A stretch of 64,000 bases of DNA from Diprion similis (Eukaryota; Arthropoda; Insecta; Hymenoptera; Diprionidae): assembly GCF_021155765.1 (NCBI RefSeq), contig NC_060114.1, positions 11,623,001 through 11,687,000 of the forward strand, in the 5' to 3' direction. The notes under the pieces were generated by a model that did not search any database, was not told the DNA's origin, and saw nothing but the letters and a program-made list of their open reading frames with translations. The position numbers and the translations under genes are program-made. The first letter of the stretch is position 1. Each line of letters opens with the position of its first letter. This document shows positions 1-12,256 of the stretch, one piece after another.

Positions 1-278
1 TATTTGAGTCACTTCAAGCGCCACAAGACTCATATTCCTAGTTCAGAACTGAAAATTTTCTGATATTTTTACCAAAGCACATTTAAATTGAATATTTTTG
101 TTACAGTCCAAGATAATATTTACTTCAGACTTTAGATCATAGGTTATATAGATACAGGGATCGGTTCTCAGATAATCACCTATACCTGCGTATATTTCGC
201 AAGGCTAACTTTGGAACCTGAGAAACTGACGATGTATTTTATTTTGCCGATTTATTTCTCAGTGTTCTAATACTTCGA

Positions 279-300
279 TTTTTTTTTTTTTTTTTTTTTT
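279..300 (+). repeat. poly(T) run
   Basis: An uninterrupted run of 22 T. It is either a microsatellite or the A-tail remnant of a retroposed sequence on the minus strand; no adjoining retroposon body is recognisable. Confidence 0.9.
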
Positions 301-715
301 CTCCATCTGGCCGCAAACTGTTTCATCGCTGTCTTTGGTGTCGCGAGTGTATAATATAATATAATGTACGTACATACAGTGAATAATATAATCCATTCTG
401 CAGACAATTATCCGACTATTGAATAACGTATATATATATATAGGAATAAAATCCTACGCGTAGGTACCTAGATGCGTATTCAACACGCATGTCATGTGAT
501 ACAAATTTTCTATTGTATTGTTCCATACAAGACGATAAATGACCTCAATTTAAGGTGACAATACGGCCGTGAGAATTGCGGCAAATCGTATTGTTGCACC
601 ATTGTTTGTACCGGTACTCCTCGATTGTGCTTATGGCACTCATCGGTTGATCGTCATCCAAATCCACTTTCCTTGTGGAACGGCTAATTTGCAATTCAAG
701 TCTTTCCTCTCCGCC

Positions 716-718
<3 letters not shown>

Positions 719-770
<52 letters not shown>
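719..770 (+). repeat. (CT)n microsatellite
   Basis: About 26 perfect CT units. The Ser/Leu and Arg/Glu runs in open frames across it are artefacts of the dinucleotide repeat. Confidence 0.95.
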
Positions 771-777
<7 letters not shown>

Positions 778-970
778 AAATCACTTCCTACGCTGCTATT
801 ATTCGCACTGTTGTTAACAGGAATAATTTAAGAGGTCCCCGACCTAGTTTTACACCAACTTCGTCGCGGATATTGGAAACTTTGAAAGTTGGTATGATCG
901 ATACAGTGGCATCAAAAATCGAGGATAACTAAGAGAAAATATATTTTCAAATATGTATTTTAATTTTAAA

Positions 971-1145
971 AACTCTTGTAAAATAAATTTATGGTTATAG
1001 TATGTCGAGCCGAATTTTTATTACTTTGATTTGAAAATTTTATACTTTTTTTTTAAACTGACATTAATTGCTAAATTTTTCAAAATTCAAAATTCCGGCT
1101 CGATATACTATAACTATAATTTTATTTTACAAGAATTTTTTTGAG
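971..1145. repeat. Short foldback element
   Basis: The left arm (about 971-1018) and right arm (about 1091-1145) are reverse complements over roughly 45-50 bp with few mismatches. The common core includes TATAGTAT, TCGAGCCG and TTGTAAAATAAA. The arms enclose about 70 bp. No coding capacity, so it looks like a MITE or a hairpin-forming relic. Confidence 0.65.
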
Positions 1146-4100
1146 TTATTGCGGAAGGTCAGAGAGGCGTCAAAAGAACGTCGTACAGAAATAAAAAAAT
1201 CCAAATCAGATCAAAATGAATTTTTTTACAGAACACAAGGCTTATTTTATGGAGCAGGTATCGCCGATTGAGCGTAAGGCACTTTTGTAGTCGTTTGTTC
1301 CCGCATTTTTGCTCGCAAATTAAAACTTTAAACGCGATTTCCTCGAAACTGCGTATTTCGAGCTTACGATCACGATTCCAGCCAATCTGATGATCCGATT
1401 TAGCTGAAATTTCGCAAAGATGTTCATCAAATGAATAGTTTTGGCGTAAACTAGGATTATAACTTTTTATCAATATTTAAAAAAGTTGTAAGTGTTAAAG
1501 TTACGGTGAGGAAAATGGCAAGAAATGAAAAAAAATGTTTAAAGCTCCGCCATTTAGTTGTTTATTGTAGTTCATGTCATAGCGAATCAAAGTACTTTAT
1601 GAGAATCTTTTTGAATTTTAGTTTCAAATGATTTGAAGTGTAGATATCATGGCCGTAAAATTTAAAAAGAATCTATTTCTGGAGATGTAACTTACGATAG
1701 ACGTCTATCCCAAATGATCTAGTATAAATTTACTGTGAAAAAAAAAGTTTCGACAAAACAGCATTCTGAATGAAAAAACCTCTTTAATACTCGATAAAAC
1801 TGCCTTCGCAATTTATTTGAATCGAAAAAAAAAATGCAAAATTTATATCAAACATAGATTCGGCGGTTAATCGAAATCTACATTCATTCCCGAGCAATTT
1901 ATTTGCTTGGGACAATAAAAGCAAATATATCCGTGACGCTATCTCGTGATGTTTGCGTTGCAGAATATACTACGCTATTTATTCAATGAAGTAATAATCG
2001 AATCCAAATTAAAAAAAATAGTCATTGCTGGGTATGCAGGTTCAAATGAAATGGTAAAAAAATTGTCCACCTAGAGCGGGAAATTATGAAAATTATTAAC
2101 CACTTTTGAAAACGTCGGTAATTTATTATCACTTTTCAATCTCTCATTTATAATTACTAATTATCAAATACTCGATAATTATCTTTTACGCGGAAATATT
2201 TTGTCTCGTCGGTGTAATATATAATAATCAATGAATAAAAATCGTAACGTTTTTTTTATAATATTGTTCGTCATGAAATTAGTGCAGCATACAAGCCTCG
2301 TGAAAAAAAAAAATCACCGACTCATAATCGCTTAGGCTAAGAAATCGATCCAGCCGCACGCAATATCGATGCCAGATTATTTTGTCGGTATTATATTATT
2401 ATAAACGATCCCATACGTTGAGTAATAACTGCTGCAAATGTATTATCAATATTTGCTCGATGTGAACTGTAGAAGCTGCAGTGGCGAAACTATTGAGTAT
2501 TGTATACACGAATACGACCATGTATACTTCGTAAGTGAAAGGACGCCGTAGAGCAAAGTAGAAGGAATGACGATGCCAGGTAAGTAATAAAAAATGATAG
2601 GAAAATCGTTAGGAATTTTTTATATGGTAAACAAAAGAAAACTTGACTATAAAGACAAAAATGAAATGAATAAAAATAGTAAAAATGGCAGCTTTGTACG
2701 GAGAATTATCTTCTTTCTATGTATTTGTTAGAATTAGAATCACTGTAATTATTATTATAAGCAAAGTATAAAGGAAACGATGTATTAAGTCGAGTTTTGC
2801 ATTGCGGAATTATGATTTATGATTAGGCAAACGTCGCTCCCTGCGGCTGTACTTGTGGCGAAATAAGCTGATCGTATTTCGATATGGCATCCATCCGCTT
2901 GAGAATTATTTCGAAGAGTAAAAAATAAAAGTATCGCATTGACATCTAACTAGATTTGTAGTAAATAGAATTTCTATAATCATAAAGGAACATGAACATA
3001 CGCGTTTTTTATTAATTTTTTGTTACACGCTAAAAAAAAAAAGCCAAAAACTTAGTTTTTTAGTAGGTTGAATTATTCACAATTGCTTTTGACTTTCACA
3101 ATAAATTTTGATTTTTGAACTTCCATCGTTCGTTCGTATTTTTATTCATAGTTATTCGTCGAACGATCAATTCTCAGTTTTCTCCTGATAACTTACCGAC
3201 AGAGGAATAAAAATCCTCAGTCGATAAAGTTGATCTAAAGTAATAAAAATTAAACTATTACCAATGTAGCGTTACAAAATTCTATCTGAACAGTAAAAAC
3301 TAATTTCATTGTTTGAATTGCTTGTTGAATTTGAGAGGAAAAAAAATAATAAAAATAACAACAATAATAATAATAAAAAAAATACAGGAAATAAACAACG
3401 TTCTCACTGACGCGTTTAGGCACACATAATTACGTCACATGAAACCCGAAATTATATCTTCTGTACATGCATGTCCAATCAATCGGAGTATCCGTCAACT
3501 GCCGAGCTGCTATACATAATTCAAAAGAAACGTTGATAATTTATTCAATTTCATTTGATACGACGATGTTGTAGCTGCAGCCTACGGTGAAGAGACGTAA
3601 CACTAAAACAAGACTCGCGGACCTTTTCGCCGATATTAAGTCAAGGACGGACTTTCTCCGTTCGCGTACCAAATGTTACTTTAGAAGCGGGTATCTACAT
3701 GTGAACGAGATCTTCAATACTCACGAATCGGGCGTGACGTGCATACGATTGTGATCTGTATAAGGTACATGACAGCGTGATATTTCATCCGTCATTGCAT
3801 TTGTCTGTTCATCATTCATTTTGCTGGATAATGGCAACGCGAAGTAAAATTACTTACAGACTAATCGCTGGGTAAAAACGTTGCTTTGGAAAAAAGATTT
3901 GTTTTTATTTATTTTTTGATATTTTTACCACTCGTACATTCGTTTTATACAATTTTTCAATACCCGTGGATTTGGCTATTATAGATAAGAAATTTTTGCA
4001 AATATTTGCCAAATATTTTCACGTCTCATCTTGATTTTAATAAAAAAAAAAATCCTATTTTCGCTATTAATTTCCATAATTGAGAATAAAACTGCAATCA

Positions 4101-4814
4101 ACGTTACTACTAATTAATTACATTTGTAAATAGATTACTAGAGTGATTAATGATTGTATAAAAAAAAAATTGTACTTACATTGAAATTATCATAATCGAA
4201 ATAATTAGTTAATATAAAAGACAATTGTAATTCTATTCAAAAAAATGAATAATTACATAGTAATTGCTTTACAATTATTAATTAATTTGAATATAATTAC
4301 CATTTTTCTTTTGTAATTATTAATCATTTTTAGGATAATTACAATTTTCTTTATGTAATCAGTAATTTTTGCAACGCTGACTGCAATTGCGCTTTCATAA
4401 TCCAACTATCATATCGTCATTTATAGACAAAGTTTGAACACAAAGATGGCATTGATCCGGACAAATATTGTTTAACAATGACTGCAGTACCTAATCACTT
4501 TTCCCATAACTAATTACAGGTTGTTATATCATGACTCACCCTTGTCACACCCTGTCCTTCATATCGAAGTTCGCCGACTCGAGTTCAGTCGTAATTACAC
4601 ACTTAAGTTGTGTGCTTTCAATTTCCGATAACTTCGACGAAGTTGGGTAGACGATGTACTTCAAAGTAGCTCCTGTGTATCTGATATCGCACAGGGTGAA
4701 GGTAAATCGTACGGAAATTGTAGGGAAATTCAAATTCCGATCCCTCTATAGACTGGACAAGCCTCAAATCCAAAACTCTAATTTCTGTATCTTTTCAAAA
4801 ATTCTCCACCCCTG

Positions 4815-5290
4815 TTAAGGGGTCACACCACTGCAAAAATCTAAAAACGCGCTTTTTGTTTTCTCTTGATGAATGAAAGAAAAGCTAATAAAATAATAAT
4901 ATTTAGGAAAGTTATCAGGCCTATATTCAAGTCTGATGGAAAAGATTTTTACCAACAAATGTTAAAAAATGGAATGTGGAAGAAAAAAAAACTCAATCTA
5001 CATGCTTATAGATAGTGAAATACGTAAAGGATTATCGATAAATTAAATTGAACATAATTTTTTGACAAGTGATTGGCTTTTTTTGTCGATAACTGAACGT
5101 CTTTTATTCAGATACTCGCCAATCATACAAAAATGAATATTTTGAAAATTCATTACGTATTTCACTGGCTATAAACAGATAGATAGGCAATTTTTTTTTC
5201 TTGTTTGCCAGATTCAAACTATACTCAAACTACTCAAATATCAATTTACGCAGAAAACAGTAAGATTTTTAGATCGGAATAACCCACAAA
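4815..5290. mobile_element. TTAA-associated inverted-repeat element (MITE-like)
   Basis: The left end reads TTAAGGGGTCACACCACTG. The right end, read on the other strand, is a diverged relative (GGGTTATTCCGATCTAAAAATC). Inner arms also pair: TAGATAGTGAAATACGTAA near 5010-5030 against its complement near 5150-5175. No protein is encoded. The TTAA at the left boundary recalls piggyBac-type target sites, but the right TTAA is not preserved, so the exact right end is uncertain. Confidence 0.5.
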
Positions 5291-8200
5291 GGATTCTCGA
5301 GTATTTGATCGTTTCAACGCAATATCCTTGCAGGAATATTTGAAACCCAAATTCTTCCGAACTCGAAATATAAAGTTCGCTTGGATATCACTGCAAGGGT
5401 AATCGGATTTCGTTCAAATTTCAAACGTGGTCGCCCAAGTCTGTCATTTCACTGTCCAGCTCCACTCAATGCAATTTACTTCGGTGAAATAGATAGCCTT
5501 GGCACGTTGCTAATCATTTTTTCCGGCTAATCTAATATTGGGTGAGTCGACAGATCCTTTCTCTCAGCGGACTAATCAAGGAACCTGTTTTACTCAGATC
5601 ATTCGATTATTCAAGCGCATTTCTTTTCCCTTTCCGCGTTGTTTCTGCCTCAGAGAATTCACACCCTCGAGGCAAATCGACGCTGACATTTTGTTTCAAA
5701 TCACACCACAGTGATCCATAGATCAGTGATCGTTATGTTTGTATTCAAATCTTGTGGTATTTAAAAAAGTATTGGAAGTAAATTTTTCAATTCATTTGTA
5801 ATCGCAGCAGTAATTGATCGGGTGGATAATCACTTACTTTCAAAATACATTTTTGCAAAATGTCGTTACTGCTTTTAAGCTTATAATTGATTCGTTATTA
5901 TTGTTAAAATTATAAATTTGATTTTGAATTTTAAGAGCAGGCTTATCTTCGTTTTATATTGAACCAAAAATTCATTTCTGAAACTCACACAGAATATTTC
6001 TCAGATACACAGAATATTTCTCTTTTTGTTCACAGTTTGAAAAACAAAATTGAAATAAATAAAAAAAAAAAAAACATCGTATTAATAACGATCTAATTTC
6101 GTTATATTTTTAATTCTTGAGCAATCAAAACTGACCCGAAAAATCAGTTTCGTGATAAATACAGACTCAAATAAATTCTAGCGCAAATGTCGATTCTCTG
6201 ATGGCAGAGAAAAACTGTAAGAACCAGTCACGAAGCTGCAACTTAACGCTCTTAAAGAAAAAAAAAATAAAAAAGCTTTACGACACGCCATAAGATAGTT
6301 TCGTTAAAACCCATGAAAGCGAGAGATGTCAGTTCTCGCACTTTAAGACTCGTCGAATCCAAGGTGCAGTTTACCTTGGATTTTAATATGATGTTAACAG
6401 GTTCAACTTGCACCGTGGGAAAGCTGCATGTCTTTATATTTTCAAGACACACACAGCACTGACCAGACCTCGAGACTAATTATTATTACCTCTGCTTTGC
6501 GTAACGATACTGACCCACCGACTCTGGCTATAATCATTTGTCGTGAAAGGTCCCTCGGTTTTACCTCCTCAAAATTGCAGGGCACCTTACCCTTTTGACC
6601 TACTCGATTGACCCCAGCGACCGCAATAGAGGAGAGAAATTGACAATCGAATTTGAAATTTAGATTAATTCTCTAGCTTCCATCTTTATTGTTCCTTGAA
6701 TTAAACAAGTTCGGACACTCATTTATTTTATCAACAAATTCGATGTACGTTGAATGAAGATCACTGAGGAAATACAGGTTTACTCCTAATCATTCGAATT
6801 CGAATTCTTTTTCCACTAATTGATCGAAAATCATCAGTATCAGCACGAAGATATCACAAAATGAAAAGGAAACACTTGTGAATGATGTTTGAATGGGAAG
6901 ATCGTCTCTGCACGCGTTTTCAGATTTTTTTTCATTGGATATATGCTTCTTTTCGATCTCACAAACGATTGAATAAAAGCCACATGAAGTGAGAACGTCA
7001 GTTGCAATCGTCCGTAATTTTGCAAATAACGAAGAAATTTTTGAATAATTACATTAGCTTCCTTCGTGCAAATTTTAGTGAAATATTTTCAAATTATGCA
7101 TCAAATGGAAACTGTAGAAGAAGAAAAATACGTCTGTGAAAAGTCTCTGGAGACTCGTACATAAAAATAAAAAATTTCAGATACTTTGCAGAGTAAATTA
7201 TAACGACGATGTTGATCTTAGCATGACATCTTTTACAGTCGAAGAGATTTACATTTTACTATATAGAATCGAAAAAAAATTCAGTTCACACATTAAACAG
7301 AGGTTGAATTTATTTCTAACCACGCTCAAGAAAGGTAAAAATTATTATTATTATTTTTTTTTTCAAAATTCTATAACTTAGCGAAATTTTATGCTATTAT
7401 ATTGTTCTTGATCGCAATTTACGCAGAATTGAACGATCTTCAAACGTGTCTAGAACGGCGTAAGTGCAACTTACACTGGTATCTCCGAAATGATGAACTT
7501 GAGCGAAAAAATGTGAAAAAAATTTTAGTTGAAAATTTAATATCCTACAAAAAAGTTCCTCTAAATCTGTCGTATAAAATTTTTATGCTTTATTGAATCA
7601 AACGTTTTGAATTCACACACTGGAGGGATGAAATAAATAAATAAATTACGCTCTACCCATGTAACATTCATCGAAATTGGAATCCGAAACTCGAAGAACA
7701 ACGTACTTACGATGAGCTATGGAGCTAGGAATGATTCAGCAATTATCTTAGAGCGAGGCTCGGTTTGATTGAAATTACTTTAACGTGCCCAGAGGAGAAT
7801 CCCTTTGTGTCAAAGAAATTGTGAGACAGAGATGAAGGGAGGGAGGATTTGCTCGCTAAATAATTCGTTAATTGTATCAACACCCCGAGAATAATTAACG
7901 TGCAATCTGGGTCTTCTGAATATAATACCTACACGACTACCTTAGGTTCCAACTCATCACAAACATCATCTGCATCAGTGTCTATAATCCCTCTAAACTA
8001 TCCAATCCCTCTGACGATGAAAAAGTACTTGCAAAACTGTCTGCGAAGTTTTGCGAAATCAAGTAAAAATCGCACGAAGAAGAGGCAGCAGCTTACAAAT
8101 AATATATATATATAATATATCTATAATCTTTTTCTTCATTGACCGATAATTCAGATCGAATTATACTAATTCGATACAGTTGGAATATGTAAGTGAATTA

Positions 8201-9444
8201 TAATTTAAAAATTATCATATTAAGTTAATTTTTTCTTCCGTATTTTGAAGATGAAAGTTCACGGGAGCGGATGATCGTGCCTTTTTGTCGCGTTTGATTA
8301 TATGTCTTAAGGATAAATATTATATTGTAAATAAGGCAATGTAATTTATCCAGATAACACTGTTGGATTTAGAATTAATCTGACGCACGGCCCTTAACAC
8401 AAGTACTGGAAAAAAATCAATAAGGCTAGCGAAATTAATTGTAAGTGATTGCTTCCCGTGAATTAATATTTCGTACGAAACTTCGCCCTTAATTTCCATG
8501 CAACGATTAATGATGGTGTAAATCGTTATCGAATTTTTAATGAAAAAATTTTTTACAACAAAATATACTAATTATTTGCGTGCAGAATTTCATACACAGT
8601 AAAACACGCCAAATTTTCCGTGTTTGAAAAGCGTATGAAATTATTCTGTACAAGATTTGCGCGATAGTTTTGACTAGTGGAATCGAACTTGTATTCATTC
8701 GTTGATAAGCAAAAGTGTACAGAATTGCAAAAAATGCATAAAAATGTCGATTCAAACGTGCTCGTTTCGAAAACACGATTTAAAATTTCCAACTCAAAAA
8801 TCTGAATCAAAATCAATTTGATTATGTTTTTTTATATTTTTCTTTTTTCTGTAAAAGCCATCTAAAAGCAAACATTATTGAGAAAATTATGAAAAAAAAA
8901 AACCAAAAACAAGAGGGATTTTGTACTAAAAAATACTAAAAAATTCTGGAAGTCAAACAGAAAAATTTTATTATTTCATATTCCATATCGCGAAGACTTA
9001 TTCGAACAAGGAATAGCCTCACCCCTGCCTGGAGGTAAAAGAAATTTGTCACCTAGGGCCAAGCGTATGTATAATGGACAGAATAAAAGGAACACAAAGA
9101 GACTGAGAGAGCGCGAGTCGCGACATGTTGCAAGAGATCACCTCGTGGCCTTCCTAATAAGTGTCGACCGTTCCAGATACAAGAGATTGTAAATCTGCGA
9201 GGCCCGGACCTGGACCACGCCTCGAAAACGCGTTTTATTCAACTGGTCCACGGTGATCTCGTGCCTCATTGTCTCTGTCTGGCACGTTACCGAATATATT
9301 ATTTGTGTCAAACCCGATTGCCGCCGATCCGCGCCCGCTACTGCTGGTGGTGTACCTTATGGTGGGCAAATGCGATGGGGAGAACGAAGGGGAGGGGGAT
9401 CGAATCTGCCTGTGCTCGGAGGAGACCTTACTCAGAGCAAATTG

Positions 9445-9452
9445 TATATAAA
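9445..9452 (+). promoter_or_regulatory. TATA box of cuticular protein gene
   Basis: TATATAAA lies 63 bp upstream of the start codon. A transcription start about 30 bp downstream (near 9475) would give a 5' UTR of about 40 nt, normal for insect cuticle genes. No clear initiator match was found. Confidence 0.75.
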
Positions 9453-9514
9453 CCCGTGCCAAATTAATCCAAAGGCAGATCTGAACCAGCTCTCGAAAAC
9501 CAACAACCAGCATC

Positions 9515-9526
9515 ATGGCATTCAAG
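9515..9526 (+). CDS. Cuticular protein, exon 1 (MAFK)
   Basis: This 12-nt coding exon gives Met-Ala-Phe-Lys and ends at a good donor (AAG|GTGAGT). It joins in phase 0 to the exon at 10267. An intron placed a few codons into the signal peptide is a recurrent architecture of insect cuticular protein genes, which supports this start. The ATG follows the TATA box at the expected distance, and no earlier in-frame ATG lies in the short leader. Confidence 0.85.
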
Positions 9527-9930
9527 GTGAGTAGACAGATTCCCAGAATCTACACTGAGGATACCCAAGCAGGAATTACATCCGGCACCCGACCGATTGC
9601 TTCCGGCGTAGAACTCTCGCGTTATTAAAAACGACGTGATTATTCAATCCCGAACAAGCGGGCTAAATTGTGAAACGTTATTTGCTCAAAATTCATTTCT
9701 CGAGATTAAGTAGAGATGTGGCTCAACTTTTTGTTCCGTATTTTTTTTGGTTTTTTCCAGTCAAACAGAACAGCGAATACAATATAATAACTGAAGCCTT
9801 AGCCTCGGTATGGATTTTATTATTTTTTATCAAATCAAAGTTTTGCCTGACATTTCGCAGTGGCTTTATACCGTAAATCAATTTCAATCGTCTTCGCAGT
9901 TATTCTTACATACATATTTCTCCCTCTCTC

Positions 9931-9966
<36 letters not shown>

Positions 9967-10266
9967 GGGTAGTAATTTTTTGCGGAAGAATGAAATAACA
10001 GAATAATCCCGAATTTGCAAACTGCTAAAATTCCATGAAGTAAAACGTAGCAAATAATAATTAGAACTCACGTACAATTCGTGTCTCGAGTAATTTGAGG
10101 TTAACTTCATTTTTCTTAATCAAGAGTTTCAAATAAATCCCTAAGCTTCGTCTCACCCCGTCCAAATTCATCATTCTCCTCTCCTCACTTCTGAATTCAA
10201 ATTTTCCTCTATTTCACTTACTTACCAACGTCCCCGTCTAAATTCTCCGACTTTAATTATCCACAG
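9527..10266 (+). other. Intron 1 of cuticular protein gene
   Basis: A 740-nt phase-0 GT-AG intron (donor GTGAGT, acceptor TTATCCACAG). It carries a CT-rich microsatellite at about 9921-9962. Insect cuticle genes often have regulatory sequence in this first intron, but no specific site is identifiable. Confidence 0.8.
9921..9962 (+). repeat. (CT)n microsatellite in intron
   Basis: A nearly perfect CT repeat within the first intron of the cuticular protein gene, interrupted once by an A. Confidence 0.9.
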
Positions 10267-11049
10267 CTTATCGCCCTCTCCGCCCTCCTCGCCGTGGCTC
10301 ACGCCGGAGGCCCAGCTGCTTACGACATCGCCACCGCAACCGGTGACCACGGCAGCGTTGGATACACCCAAGAGTCAACCCACAAGGGCTACGCTGGACA
10401 GAACGTCGTCTCCTCATTCACCAAGTCCGTCGACTCTCCCCACTCCAGCGTCCGTGTGAGCAACAGCCGCGTCACCAACGACGCCCTCTACAGCCACGCC
10501 GTCGCTCCAGCTCTCTCCTACTCCGCTCACGCCGCTCCAGCCGTCTCTTACTCGGCTCACGCCGCTCCAGTTGTCTCATACGCCGCTCACGCCGCTCCGG
10601 CCGTCTCTTACTCGGCTCACGCAGCTCCGGCTTACGGCTACGCAGCTCACGCCGCTCCGGCTTACGGCTACGCAGCGCACGCCGCTCCGGCTTACGGCTA
10701 CGCTCACGCCGCTCCGGCTTACGGCTACGCAGCTCACGCCGCTCCGGCTTACGGCTACGCTCACTCCGCGCCTGCTTACTCCTCCGCTCCGTCGGTATCC
10801 TACAGCTCGATCTCGACCCCTGTTGTGGCTAAGACCGCTTACGCCGCGGCAGCCCCGGTCTACTCTTACTCTCACGCCGCTCCGGTCGTCGCCAAGGCCG
10901 CCTACGCCGCCCCCGCTTACAGCTACGCTCCCGCAGCCCCCGTCGTGGCCAAGGCCGCTTACGGAGTTGCCCCGGCTTACGGATACTCTGGTGCCGCCCC
11001 CGTCGTCCACGCCACCTTCCAGGGTCTTGGTGCTCAGTACGCTTGGTAG
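10267..11049 (+). CDS. Low-complexity cuticular protein (AHAAPA/YGYA repeats), exon 2
   Basis: Exon 2 supplies 260 of the 264 residues of a secreted structural protein of the exoskeleton. Residues 1-17 form a signal peptide (LIALSALLAVAHA core, cleavage after AHA). Residues about 18-80 are a non-repetitive N-terminal part with GYAGQNVVSSFTKSVDSPHSSVRVSNSR split across it. Residues about 84-171 are decapeptide-like repeats of the type AHAAPAYGYA or AHAAPAVSYS. Residues about 188-240 carry four PVVAK/AAY-type repeats. There are no cysteines and no Rebers-Riddiford chitin-binding consensus, so chitin binding is not implied. Ala-Ala-Pro repeats are typical of low-complexity arthropod cuticle proteins. 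GC-rich, codon-biased sequence sets it apart from its AT-rich surroundings, as expected of a strongly expressed gene. The subfamily is not assigned. Confidence 0.9.
   Translation, partial: LIALSALLAVAHAGGPAAYDIATATGDHGSVGYTQESTHKGYAGQNVVSSFTKSVDSPHSSVRVSNSRVTNDALYSHAVAPALSYSAHAAPAVSYSAHAAPVVSYAAHAAPAVSYSAHAAPAYGYAAHAAPAYGYAAHAAPAYGYAHAAPAYGYAAHAAPAYGYAHSAPAYSSAPSVSYSSISTPVVAKTAYAAAAPVYSYSHAAPVVAKAAYAAPAYSYAPAAPVVAKAAYGVAPAYGYSGAAPVVHATFQGLGAQYAW
10530..10775 (+). repeat. Tandem 30-bp coding repeats
   Basis: Within the cuticular exon, units coding AHAAPAYGYA or AHAAPAVSYS repeat nearly identically at the nucleotide level. Two units are shorter and lack one AA dipeptide. The close nucleotide identity indicates recent unequal exchange or conversion within the array. 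Confidence 0.85.
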
Positions 11050-11123
11050 ACTGAGAATGTCTCACGATGCCGTTATTAACGTCGATTTAATATGTAAATA
11101 ATTTGTACAATATTTATGTCGTT

Positions 11124-11129
11124 AATAAA
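11124..11129 (+). terminator. Polyadenylation signal of cuticular gene
   Basis: A canonical AATAAA lies 75 nt after the TAG stop, followed by a GT/T-rich stretch at 11150-11170, consistent with a short 3' UTR. Confidence 0.8.
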
Positions 11130-12015
11130 ATTTCAATGAGTGCTATTTACTTGCTTGGTTATGTTCTTTTTTCGTTTTAATCATTATACTCACAGTTCGA
11201 TTGGGGAAATGAAAATTTGGAGGACATTTTGGGTCGTTTTTACGATTTGATTCGAATCACTTGACGGTAATTCTTCTCTAGTGATCAGGGGATTTTTATT
11301 TTAAGGAAATTTTCACTGGTTTGGACTTAGCTTTTTTTTTTTGATTCTATGATTTGTACCTTAAGTTGTTACCCCGTGTCTACAAACATATACCTGGTGA
11401 ATTTGAATCACATTATAAATATGAGGCTCCTGGGAGAAGAGAATTCTATTACTGATTTTAAAGCAGAAAAAGTCTAAACAAAGAAAAGGAGTGAATAATT
11501 ATTATTTGAATTCGACTTATTGTTTAAATTCACAGCCGTTGCCTGGCACGATCCTCTTGTTAACTCTGATAATACAGAATTGAAAAAATTGTGCAAAAAA
11601 TTTTGAATAAATTATGACTGGAGGAAAAATAGTTTGACAATAGATTAAAAATATATTTAATCGTGCAATTTGAAAATTATTCTAATCTTCTGTTTGATTC
11701 ATATACACGAATATTGAATTGTGCCCGTGCCTGATTAACAGGAACGTGACGATAACAGTTTTAATCATTGTACGTGCCGAACGATATTAAGGCTAATCGA
11801 ACGCAACCTATAGCCACTGCAGTGTACTCATTCGCGATAAACAACAATTTCAACACCCGTACCTATAATCATCCCAAGCCCGTGTGAAAACACACGGTGT
11901 ATTATTTTATTGTCTTATCCGTAAAGAAGTTTTTCAAAACAGTACAAAAAACGGCACGGAAATAACCGTAATTCCAAAATAAATTATTGAATTACTGACG
12001 TAGCTGAGTCACTGA

Positions 12016-12256
12016 TTAACCCTTTCAAGCACGGTTGATTTTCTTGAATTTTTCTAATTTATTTACTTTTTTACGTTTTCAGATCCGGTTTTTTGCACTT
12101 TTTCAACTTTTATATTTTTAGTCCACCATATTCGATTCGCTATCTTGAATTTTGAAATTTCGACACCGGATTCGTTTTCACCGATCCCGAAAACCCTCGT
12201 ATACCCAGTTCCACGGAATTTGACTGCGAGAAAAAATGTGTGCTTCAAAGGGTTAA
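12016..12256. mobile_element. Small TTAA-flanked non-autonomous element
   Basis: Both ends read inward as TTAACCCTTT(C/G)AAGCAC, so the TTAA is repeated at each boundary and followed by a CCC terminus, the pattern of piggyBac-type insertions. About 240 bp, no coding capacity. The interior includes the phrase AGTCCACCATATT, which recurs inside the larger repeat at 60.9-61.6 kb. Confidence 0.65.

Larger units (their letters stand above)
1..9440. other. AT-rich intergenic region without recognised gene
   Basis: All open frames here are short (under 100 codons), lack a recognisable domain and are mostly formed of low-complexity or repeat sequence. The stretch holds homopolymer runs, a CT microsatellite, an inverted repeat near 1.0 kb and an inverted-repeat element near 4.8-5.3 kb. 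A patch at about 4090-4370 is very rich in TAATTA-type cores. I see no tRNA, rRNA or spliced gene. Distal control DNA for the cuticular gene could lie at the right end, but no specific site is identifiable. Confidence 0.6.

Noticed and set aside
10571..11101. Long overlapping open frames on both strands across the cuticular exon (176, 144 and 78 codons)
   Set aside because: They are shadows of the 30-bp coding repeats; composition is Leu/Thr/Pro- or Val/Ser/Gly-rich with no signal peptide or splice structure, while the real frame has all gene signals.
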